Part shown: one piece after another, positions 1 through 9,969 of the stretch
Layout: each line of letters starts with the position of its first letter
Position numbering within the stretch: the stretch's first letter is position 1
Source of the DNA: Coriaria nepalensis
Lineage: Eukaryota > Streptophyta > Magnoliopsida > Cucurbitales > Coriariaceae
DNA: 64,000 nucleotides
Reading direction: 5' to 3'
Assembly: GCA_027186245.1 (NCBI GenBank)
Contig: CP114481.1
Location: 45,415,501 to 45,479,500 of the forward strand
The notes under the pieces: model-generated
Told to the model about the DNA's origin: nothing
Database searches by the model: none
What the model saw: only the letters and a program-made list of their open reading frames with translations
Position numbers and translations under genes: made by a program

Positions 1-36
1 ATTTTAAGGTTAAACGAATGCACACTTTCATTGCAT

Positions 37-42
37 TGATCA
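37..42. other. TGATCA palindrome present in most monomers
   Basis: TGATCA at monomer positions 37-42 is a BclI site containing GATC. It is kept across the array and is altered only sporadically: 'gatcgtttcc' near 3447, 5151 and 12112, 'gataatttcc' at 23.5-24.5 kb and 'gaccatttgc' near 48614. No function is shown by the sequence. Confidence 0.85.
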
Positions 43-85
43 TTTGCTAGTTATGCACAAAACTTGGGTTTAGAGTGCAAAAATA

Positions 86-91
86 GAATTC
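86..91. other. EcoRI site GAATTC present in most monomers
   Basis: GAATTC occupies monomer positions 86-91 and appears in nearly every copy along the window, so an EcoRI digest would give a 142-bp ladder. The commonest loss is 'gaattag', which marks a distinct monomer family (for example about 31908, 44404 and 45966). A rarer loss is 'gaatttgttcg' near 34607, 35033 and 36311. Confidence 0.9.
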
Positions 92-104
92 GTTCGACTT
101 GCTT
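88..104 (+). other. Partial CENP-B-box-like segment
   Basis: Monomer positions 88-104 align with the mammalian CENP-B box. The TTCGTT core, GA at box positions 9-10 and one G downstream match, 9 of 17 positions by my count, or 6 of the 9 essential bases. The CGGG half is not present. Binding is therefore doubtful; the resemblance is recorded because the segment is among the better-kept parts of the monomer. Confidence 0.2.
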
Positions 105-127
105 TGAAATAAGTTATTGACTTGAAA

Positions 128-134
128 TGACTCA
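128..134. promoter_or_regulatory. AP-1/GCN4-type palindrome TGACTCA in each unit
   Basis: Positions 128-134 of many monomers read TGACTCA inside the longer AATGA-C-TCATT symmetric element. TGA[C/G]TCA is the established consensus for bZIP factors of the AP-1/GCN4 type. Other monomers carry TGAGTCA (for example 3534-3540), the same site read on the other strand. A third class has TGACTGA, which breaks the dyad. Occupancy by any protein is inference only, and a 7-mer match alone is weak evidence. Confidence 0.4.
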
Positions 135-881
135 TTCAAATGATTTTAAGGTTAAACGATTGCACACTTTCCTTGCACTGATCATTTGCAAGTTATGCAC
201 AAAACTTGGGTTTAGAGTGCAAAAATAGAATTCGTTCGACTTGCTTTGGAATAAGATATTTACTTGTAATGACTGATTGAAATGATTTTAAGGTTAAACG
301 AATGCACACTTTCCTTGCATTGATCATTTCCAAGTTACGCACAAAACTTTTGTTTGAAGTGCGAAAATAGAATTCGTTCGACTTCCTTTGAAATAAGATA
401 TTGACTTGAAATGACTCATTGAAATAATTTTACGGTTAAACTAATGCACACATTCCTGGCATTGATCATTTCCAAGTTATGCACAAAACTTGTGTTTGAA
501 GTGCGAAAATAGAATTCGTTCGACTTGCTTCGAAATAAGATATTGACTTGAAATGACTCATTGAAATGATTTTATGGTTAAACTAATGCACACATTCCTG
601 GCATTGATCATTTCCAAGTTATGCACAAAACCTGTGTTTGAAGTGCGAAAATAGAATTCGTTCGACTTGCTTAAAAATAAGATATTGACTTGAAATGACT
701 CATTGAAATGATTTTAAGGTTAAACGAATGCACACTTTCATTGCATTGATCATTTGCTAGTTATGCACAAAACTTGGGTTTAGAGTGCAAAAATAGAATT
801 CGTTCGACTTGCTTTGAAATAAGTTATTGACTTGAAATGACTCATTCAAATGATTTTAAGGTTAAACGAATGCACACTTTC

Positions 882-902
882 CTTGCACTGATCATTTGCA
901 AG
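882..902. other. Inverted repeat CTTGCA / TGCAAG around TGATCA
   Basis: At monomer positions 30-50 the arms CTTGCA and TGCAAG flank nine bases that contain TGATCA. The arms are perfect in monomers of the 'ccttgca...tttgcaag' type, which is very common after 9 kb, and are broken in the 'tttccaag' type. A six-base-pair stem with a nine-base loop is possible in single strands. The example given is in the seventh monomer. Confidence 0.6.
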
Positions 903-1420
903 TTATGCACAAAACTTGGGTTTAGAGTGCAAAAATAGAATTCGTTCGACTTGCTTTGGAATAAGATATTTACTTGAAATGACTGATTGAAATGATTTTA
1001 AGGTTAAACGAATGCACACTTTCCTTGCATTGATCATTTCCAAGTTACGCACAAAACTTTTGTTTGAAGTGCGAAAATAGAATTCGTTCGACTTCCTTTG
1101 AAATAAGATATTGACTTGAAATGACTCATTGAAATAATTTTACGGTTAAACTAATGCACACATTCCTGGCATTGATCATTTCCAAGTTATGCACAAAACT
1201 TGTGTTTGAAGTGCGAAAATAGAATTCGTTCGACTTGCTTCGAAATAAGATATTGACTTGAAATGACTCATTAAAATGATTTTAAGGTTAAACTAATGCA
1301 CACATTCCTTGCATTGATCATTTCCAAGTTATGCACAAAACTTGTGTTTGAAGTGCGAAATTAGAATTCGTTCGACTTGCTTAAAAATAAGATATTGACT
1401 TGAAATGACTCATTGAAATG

Positions 1421-2989
1421 ATTTTAAAGTTAGACGAATGCACACTTTCCTTGCACTGATCATATGCAAGTTATGCACAAAACTTGTGTTTGGAGTGCAA
1501 AAATAGAATTCGTTCGACTTGCTTTGAAATAAGTTATTGACTTGAAATGACTCATTGAAATGATTTTAAAGTTAAACGAATGCACACTTTCCTTGCATTG
1601 ATCATTTCCAAGTTACGCACAAAACTTTTGTTTGAAGTGCGAAAATAGAATTCGTTCGACTTGCTTCGAAATAAGATATTGACTTGAAATGACTCATTGA
1701 AATGATTTTAAGGTTAAACTAATGCACACATTCCTTGCATTGATCATTTCCAAGTTATGCACAAAACTTGTGTTTGTAGTGCGAAAATAGAATTCGTTCG
1801 ACTTGCTTAAAAATAAGATATTGACTTGAAATGACTCATTGAAATGATTTTAAGGTTAAACGAATGCACACTTTCATTGCATTGATCATTTGCAAGTTAT
1901 GCACAAAAATTGTGTTTGTAGTGCAAAAATAGAATTCGTTCGACTTGCTTTGAAGTAAGTTATTGACTTGAAATGACTCATTCAAATGATTTTAAGGTTA
2001 AACGAATGCACACTTTCCTTGCATTGATCATTTCCAAGTTACGCACAAAACTTTTGTTTGAAGTGCGAAAATAGAATTCGTTCGACTTCCTTTGAAATAA
2101 GATATTGACTTGAAATGACTCATTGAAATAATTTTAAGGTTAAACTAATGCACACATTCCTGGCATTGATCATTTCCAAGTTATGCACAAAACTTGTGTT
2201 TGAAGTGCGAAAATAGAATTCGTTCGACTTGCTTCGAAATAAGATATTGACTTGAAATGACTCGTTGAAATTATTTTAAGGTTAAACTAATGCACACATT
2301 CCTGAAATTGATCATTTCCAAGTTATGCACAAAACTTGTGTTTGTAGTGCGAAAATAGAATTCGTTCGACTTGCTGAAAAATAAGATATTGACTTGAAAT
2401 GACTCATTGAAATGATTTTAAGGTTAAACGAATGCACACTTTCATTGCATTGATCATTTGCAAGTTATGCACAAAACTTGGGTTTGGAGTGCAAAAATAG
2501 AATTCGTTCGACTTGCTTTGAAATAAGTTATTGACTTGAAATGACTCATTCAAATGATTTTAAGGTTAAACGAATGCACACTTTCCTTGCATTGATCATT
2601 TGCAAGTTATGCACAAAACTTGTGTTTGAAGTGCGAAATTAGAATTCGTTCGACTTGCTTTGAAATAAGATATTGACTTGAAATGACTCATTGAAATAAT
2701 TTTAAGGTTAAACTAATGCACACATTCCTGGCATTAATCATTTCCAAGTTATGCACAAAACTTGTGTTTGAAGTGCGAAAATAGAATTCGTTCGACTTGC
2801 TTAAAAATCAGATATTGACTTGAAATGACTCATTGAAATGATTTTAAGGTTAAACGAATGCACACTTTCATTCCATTGATCATTTGCAAGTTATGCACAA
2901 AACTTGGGTTTGGAATGCAAAAATAGAATTCGTTCGACTTGCTTTGAAATAAGTTATTGACTTGAAATGACTCATTCAAATGATTTTAA
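1421..2989 (+). repeat. Mixed satellite monomers, no clear higher-order unit
   Basis: About eleven monomers of the 'aaactaatg...cctggcattg', 'aaacgaatg...tttcattgc' and 'ttacgcac...cttttg' types follow one another in an order I could not reduce to a single repeated unit. Local oddities include 'aaagttagacg' near 1427 and 'gatcatatgc' near 1458. Only satellite sequence is present. Confidence 0.8.
1619..1631. other. Inverted repeat ACAAAA-C-TTTTGT
   Basis: Monomers with 'cttttg' hold a perfect dyad with six-base arms and one central base, at monomer positions 57-69. Monomers with 'cttgtg' instead hold CACAA-AAC-TTGTG (positions 56-68, for example 1476-1488). The two commonest variants therefore both keep a dyad at this point, with slightly different arms. 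Confidence 0.6.
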
Positions 2990-5984
2990 GGTTAAACGAA
3001 TGCAAACTTTCCTTGCACTGATCATTTGCAAGTTATGCACAAAACTTGTGTTTGAAGTGCGAAAATAGAATTCGTTCGACTTGCTTCGAAATAAGATATT
3101 GACTTGAAATGACTCATTGATATGATTTTAAGGTTAAACGAATGCGCACTTTCATTGCGTTGATCATTTCCAAGTTATGCACAAAACTTGTGTTTGTAGG
3201 GCAAAAATAGAATTCGTCCGAATTGCTTTGAAATAAGTTATTGACTTGAAATGACTCATTGTAATGATTTTGAGGTTAAACGAATGCACACTTTCCTTGC
3301 ATTGATCATTGCAAGTTATGCACAAAACGTTTGTTTGAAGTGCCAATTAGAATTCGTTCGACTTGCTTTGAAATAAGATATTGACTTGAAATGACTCATT
3401 GAAATGATTTTAAGGTTAAACTAATGCACACATTCCTTGCATTGATCGTTTCCAAGTTATGCACAAAACTTGTGTTTGAAGAGCGAAAATAGAATTCGTT
3501 CGGCTTGCTTTGAAATAAGTTATTGACTTGAAATGAGTCATTCAAATGATTTTGAAGGTTAAACGAATGCACACTTTCCTTGCAGTGATCATTTGCAAGT
3601 TATGCACAAAACTTTTGTTTAAAGTGCGAAAATAGAATTCGTTCGACTTGCTTTGGAATAAGATATTTACTTGAAATGACTGATTGAAATGATTTTAAGG
3701 TTAAACGAATGCACACTTTTCTTGCACTGATCATTTGCAAGTTATGCACAAAACTTGTGTGTGGAGTGCAAAAATAGAAGTCGTTCGACTTGCTTTGAAA
3801 TAAGTTATTGACTTGAAATGAGTCATTCAAATGATTTTGAAGGTTAAACGAATGCACACTTTCCTTGCATTGATCATTTGCAAGTTATGCACAAAACTTT
3901 TGTTTGAAGTGCGAAAATAGAATTCGTTCGACTTGCTTTGGAATAAGATATTTACTTGAAATGACTTATTGAAATGATTTTAAGGTTAAACGAATCCACA
4001 CTTTCCTTGCACTGATCATTTGCAAGTTATGCACAAAACCTGTGTTTGGAGTGCAAAAATAGAATTCGTTCGACTTTCTTTGAAATAAGTTATTGACTTG
4101 AAATGACTCATTCAAATGATTTTAAGGTTAAACGAATGCACACTTTCCTTGCATTGATCATTTCCAAGTTACGCACAAAACTTTTGTTTGAAGTGCGAAA
4201 ATAGAATTCGTTCGACTTCCTTTGAAATAAGATATTGACTTGAAATGGCTCATTGAAATTATTTTAAGGTTAAACTAATGCACACATTCCTTGCATTGAT
4301 CATTTCCAAGTTATGCACAAAACTTGTGTTTGTAGTGCGAAAATAGAATTCGTTCGACTTGCTTAAAAATAAGATATTGACTTGAAATGACTCATTGAAA
4401 TAATTTTAAGGTTAAACTAATGCACACATTCCTGGCATTGATCATTTCCAAGTTATGCACAAAACTTGTGTTTGAAGTGCGAAAATAGAATTCGTTCGAC
4501 TTGCTTAAAAATAAGATATTGACTTGAAATGACTCATTGAAATGATTTTAAGGTTAAACGAATGCACACTTTCCTTGCATTGATCATTTGCAAGTTATGC
4601 ACAAAACTTGTGTTTGAAGTGCGAAATTAGAATTCGTTCGACTTGCTTTGAAATAAGATATTGACTTGAAATGACTCATTGAAATAATTTTAAGGTTAAA
4701 CGAATGCAAACTTTCCTTGCACTGATCATTTGCAAGTTATGCACAAAACTTGTGTTTGAAGTGCGAAAATAGAATTCGTTCGACTTGCTTCGAAATAAGA
4801 TATTGACTTGAAATGACTCATTGATATGATTTTAAGGTTAAACGAATGCGCACTTTCATTGCGTTGATCATTTCCAAGTTATGCACAAAACTTGTGTTTG
4901 TAGGGCAAAAATAGAATTCGTCCGAATTGCTTTGAAATAAGTTATTGACTTGAAATGACTCATTGAAATGATTTTAAGGTTAAACGAATGCACACTTTCC
5001 TTGCATTGATCATTGCAAGTTATGCACAAAACGTTTGTTTGAAGTGCCAATTAGAATTCGTTCGACTTGCTTTGAAATAAGATATTGACTTGAAATGACT
5101 CATTGAAATGATTTTAAGGTTAAACTAATGCACACATTCCTTGCATTGATCGTTTCCAAGTTATGCACAAAACTTGTGTTTGAAGAGCGAAAATAGAATT
5201 CGTTCGGCTTGCTTTGAAATAAGTTATTGACTTGAAATGAGTCATTCAAATGATTTTGAAGGTTAAACGAATGCACACTTTCCTTGCAGTGATCATTTGC
5301 AAGTTATGCACAAAACTTTTGTTTAAAGTGCGAAAATAGAATTCGTTCGACTTGCTTTGGAATAAGATATTTACTTGAAATGACTGATTGAAATGATTTT
5401 AAGGTTAAACGAATGCACACTTTCCTTGCACTGATCATTTGCAAGTTATGCACAAAACTTGTGTTTGGAGTGCAAAAATAGAATTCGTTCGACTTGCTTT
5501 GAAATAAGTTATTGACTTGAAATGAGTCATTCAAATGATTTTGAAGGTTAAACGAATGCACACTTTCCTTGCATTGATCATTTGCAAGTTATGCACAAAA
5601 CTTTTGTTTGAAGTGCGAAAATAGAATTCGTTCGACTTGCTTTGGAATAAGATATTTACTTGAAATGACTTATTGAAATGATTTTAAGGTTAAACGAATC
5701 CACACTTTCCTTGCACTGATCATTTGCAAGTTATGCACAAAACCTGTGTTTGGAGTGCAAAAATAGAATTCGTTCGACTTTCTTTGAAATAAGTTATTGA
5801 CTTGAAATGACTCATTCAAATGATTTTAAGGTTAAACGAATGCACACTTTCCTTGCATTGATCATTTCCAAGTTACGCACAAAACTTTTGTTTGAAGTGC
5901 GAAAATAGAATTCGTTCGACTTCCTTTGAAATAAGATATTGACTTGAAATGGCTCATTGAAATTATTTTAAGGTTAAACTAATG
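2990..5984 (+). repeat. Higher-order repeat, 12 monomers (period 1704 bp)
   Basis: About 2990-4280 recurs at about 4694-5984. Markers 1704 bp apart include 'tgcaaac' (3001 and 4705), 'gatcattgcaag' with one base missing (about 3307 and 5011), 'gtgccaattag' (about 3341 and 5045) and 'gaagagcgaaaatag' with 'ttcggcttgc'. Bases 4281-4693 have no matching partner in the second half. The copies differ by scattered substitutions, such as 'tgtgtggagtgc' near 3758 against 'tgtgtttggagtgc'. Compensating single-base gains ('gattttgaagg') and losses keep the overall phase. Confidence 0.85.
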
Positions 5985-8900
5985 CACACATTCCTGGCAT
6001 TGATCATTTCTAAGTTATGCACAAAACTTGGGTTTGGAGTGCTAAAATAGAATTCGTTCGACTTGCTTTGAAATAAGTTATTGACTTGAAATGACTCATT
6101 CAAATGATTTTAAGGTTAAACGACTGCACACTTTCCTTGCATTGATCATTTGCAAGTTATGCACAAAACTTGTGTTTGAAGTGCGAAATTAGAATTCGTT
6201 CGACTTGCTTTGAAATAAGATATTGACTTGAAATGACTCATTGAAATAATTTTAAGGTTAAACTAATGCACACATTCCTGGCATTGATCATTTCCAAGTT
6301 ATGCACAAAACTTGTGTTTGAAGTGCGAAAATAGAATTCGTTCGACTTGCTTCGAAATAAGATATTGACTTGAAATGACTCATTGAAATGATTTTAAGGT
6401 TAAACTAATGCACTTATTCCTTGCATTGATCATTTCCAAGTTATGCACAAAACTTGTGTTTGTAGTGCGAAAGTAGAATTCGTTCGACTTGCTTAAATAT
6501 AAGATATTGACTTGAAATGACTCATTGAAATTATTTTAAGGTTAAACGAATGCACACATTCATTGCATTGATCATTTGCAAGTTATGCACAAAACTTGGG
6601 TTTGGAGTGCAAAAATAGAATTCGTTCGACTTGCTTTGAAATAAGTTATTGACTTGAAATGACTCATTGAAATAATTTTAAGGTTAAACTAATGCACACA
6701 TTCCTGGCATTGATCATTTCCAAGTTATGCACAAAACTTGTGTTTGAAGTGCGAAAATAGAATTCGTTCGACTTGCTTCGAAATAAGATATTGACTTGAA
6801 ATGACTCATTGAAATGATTTTATGGTTAAACTAATGCACACATTCCTTGCATTGATCATTTCCAAGTTATGCACAAAACTTGTGTTTGTAGTGCGAAAAT
6901 AGAATTCGTTCGACTTGCTTAAAAATAAGATATTGACTTGAAATGACTCATTGAAATGATTTTAAGGTTAAACGAATGCACACTTTCATTGCATTGATCA
7001 TTTGCAAGTTATGCACAAAACTTGTGTTTAGAGTGCAAAAATAGAATTCGTTCGACTTGCTTTGAAATAAGTTATTGACTTGAAATGACTCATTCAAATG
7101 ATTTTAAGGTTAAACGAATGCACACTTTCCTTGCACTGATCATTTGCAAGTTATGCACAAAACTTGTGTTTGGAGTGCAAAAATAGAATTCGTTCGACTT
7201 GCTTTGAAATAAGATATTTACTTGAAATGACTGATTGAAATGATTTTAAGGTTGAACGAATCCACACTTTCCTTGCACTGATCATTTGCAAGTTACGCAC
7301 AAAACTTGTGTTTGAAGTGCGAAAATAGAATTCGTTCGACTTGCTTCGAAATAAGATATTGACTTGAAATGACTCATTGAAATGATTTTAAGGTTAAACT
7401 AATGCACACATTCCTTGCATTGATCATTTCCAAGTTATGCACAAAACTTGTGTTTGTAGTGCGAAAATAGAATTCGTTCGACTTGCTTGAAAATAAGATA
7501 TTGACTTGAAATGACTCATTGAAATGATTTTAAGGTTAAACGAATGCACACTTTCATTGCATTGATCATTTGCAAGTTATGCACAAAACTTGGGTTTAGA
7601 GTGCAAAAATAGAGTTCGTTCGACTTGCTTTGAAATAAGTTATTGACTTGAAATGACTCATTCAAATGATTTTAAGGTTAAACGAATGCACACTTTCATT
7701 TCATTGATCATTTCCAAGTTATGGACAAAACTTGTGTTTGTAGTGCAAAAATAGAATTCGTTCGACTTGCTTTGGAATAAGATATTTACTTGAAATGACT
7801 TATTGAAATGATTTTAAGGTTAAACGAATCCACACTTTCCTTGCACTGATCATTTGCAAGTTATGCACAAAACCTGTGTTTGGAGTGCAAAAATAGAATT
7901 CGTTCGACTTTCTTTGAAATAAGTTATTGACTTGAAATGACTCATTCAAATGATTTTAAGGTTAAACGAATGCACACTTTCCTTGCATTGATCATTTCCA
8001 AGTTACGCACAAAACTTTTGTTTGAAGTGCGAAAATAGAATTCGTTCGACTTCCTTTGAAATAAGATATTGACTTGAAATGGCTCATTGAAATTATTTTA
8101 AGGTTAAACTAATGCACACATTCCTGGCATTGATCATTTCCAAGTTATGCACAAAACTTGTGTTTGAAGTGCGAAAATAGAATTAGTTCGACTTGCTTAA
8201 AAATAAGATATTGACTTGAAATGACTCATTGAAATAATTTTAAGGTTAAACTAATGCACACATTCCTGGCATTGATCATTTCTAAGTTATGCACAAAACT
8301 TGGGTTTGGAGTGCTAAAATAGAATTCGTTCGACTTGCTTTGAAATAAGTTATTGACTTGAAATGACTCATTCAAATGATTTTAAGGTTAAACGACTGCA
8401 CACTTTCCTTGCATTGATCATTTGCAAGTTATGCACAAAACTTGTGTTTGAAGTGCGAAATTAGAATTCGTTCGACTTGCTTTGAAATAAGATATTGACT
8501 TGAAATGACTCATTGAAATAATTTTAAGGTTAAACTAATGCACACATTCCTGGCATTGATCATTTCCAAGTTATGCACAAAACTTGTGTTTGAAGTGCGA
8601 AAATAGAATTCGTTCGACTTGCTTCGAAATAAGATATTGACTTGAAATGACTCATTGAAATGATTTTAAGGTTAAACTAATGCACTTATTCCTTGCATTG
8701 ATCATTTCCAAGTTATGCACAAAACTTGTGTTTGTAGTGCGAAAGTAGAATTCGTTCGACTTGCTTAAATATAAGATATTGACTTGAAATGACTCATTGA
8801 AATTATTTTAAGGTTAAACGAATGCACACATTCATTGCATTGATCATTTGCAAGTTATGCACAAAACTTGGGTTTGGAGTGCAAAAATAGAATTCGTTCG

Positions 8901-9969
8901 ACTTGCTTTGAAATAAGTTATTGACTTGAAATGACTCATTGAAATAATTTTAAGGTTAAACTAATGCACACATTCCTGGCATTGATCATTTCCAAGTTAT
9001 GCACAAAACTTGTGTTTGAAGTGCGAAAATAGAATTCGTTCGACTTGCTTCGAAATAAGATATTGACTTGAAATGACTCATTGAAATGATTTTATGGTTA
9101 AACTAATGCACACATTCCTTGCATTGATCATTTCCAAGTTATGCACAAAACTTGTGTTTGTAGTGCGAAAATAGAATTCGTTCGACTTGCTTAAAAATAA
9201 GATATTGACTTGAAATGACTCATTGAAATGATTTTAAGGTTAAACGAATGCACACTTTCATTGCATTGATCATTTGCAAGTTATGCACAAAACTTGGGTT
9301 TAGAGTGCAAAAATAGAATTCGTTCGACTTGCTTTGAAATAAGTTATTGACTTGAAATGACTCATTCAAATGATTTTAAGGTTAAACGAATGCACACTTT
9401 CCTTGCACTGATCATTTGCAAGTTATGCACAAAACTTGTGTTTGGAGTGCAAAAATAGAATTCGTTCGACTTGCTTTGAAATAAGATATTTACTTGAAAT
9501 GACTGATTGAAATGATTTTAAGGTTGAACGAATCCACACTTTCCTTGCACTGATCATTTGCAAGTTACGCACAAAACTTGTGTTTGAAGTGCGAAAATAG
9601 AATTCGTTCGACTTGCTTCGAAATAAGATATTGACTTGAAATGACTCATTGAAATGATTTTAAGGTTAAACTAATGCACACATTCCTTGCATTGATCATT
9701 TCCAAGTTATGCACAAAACTTGTGTTTGTAGTGCGAAAATAGAATTCGTTCGACTTGCTTGAAAATAAGATATTGACTTGAAATGACTCATTGAAATGAT
9801 TTTAAGGTTAAACGAATGCACACTTTCATTGCATTGATCATTTGCAAGTTATGCACAAAACTTGGGTTTAGAGTGCAAAAATAGAGTTCGTTCGACTTGC
9901 TTTGAAATAAGTTATTGACTTGAAATGACTCATTCAAATGATTTTAAGGTTAAACGAATGCACACTTTC
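5970..9969 (+). repeat. Higher-order repeat, 16 monomers (period 2272 bp)
   Basis: About 5970-7697 recurs at about 8242-9969. Diagnostic pairs 2272 bp apart are 'tttctaagttatgc' with 'gtgctaaaatag' (6011 and 8283), the rare 'cacttattcc' (6411 and 8683), 'gcgaaagtag' and 'gcttaaatataag'. The intervening part, about 7748-8140, instead matches about 5618-6010 at an offset of 2130 bp (15 monomers). The pair is therefore a 15/16-monomer unit with one monomer gained or lost between copies. Confidence 0.82.

Larger units (their letters stand above)
1..142 (+). repeat. Reference monomer used for numbering
   Basis: This first complete copy shows the standard order of motifs. The opening element is at 1-15, TGATCA at 37-42, the GCACAAAAC core at 55-63, EcoRI GAATTC at 86-91, TTCGTTCGA at 89-97 and TGACTCA at 128-134. 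It is a mixed-type copy: 'gtgcaaaaa' near 76-84, 'aagttatt' near 112-119 and 'cattcaaatg' at the end. The start point is arbitrary, because a tandem repeat has no intrinsic first base. Confidence 0.95.
1..1420 (+). repeat. Higher-order repeat, 5 monomers x 2 (period 710 bp)
   Basis: Bases 1-710 recur at 711-1420. The shared series is a monomer with 'tttgctagttatgc' (46 and 756), one with 'ttacgcac' and 'cttttg' (third unit), and one with 'attttacgg' and 'cctggcatt' (427 and 1137). The copies differ in places: 'aaacgattg' near 155 against 'aaacgaatg', and 'ttatgg' near 572 against 'ttaagg'. The window begins inside this block, so its true left edge is unknown. Confidence 0.85.

Noticed and set aside
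59..127. Phased A-tracts causing DNA bending
   Set aside because: A-runs at about 59-62, 80-83, 107-109 and 125-127 are spaced 21, 27 and 18 bases apart, not a steady helical repeat, and several are only three bases long.
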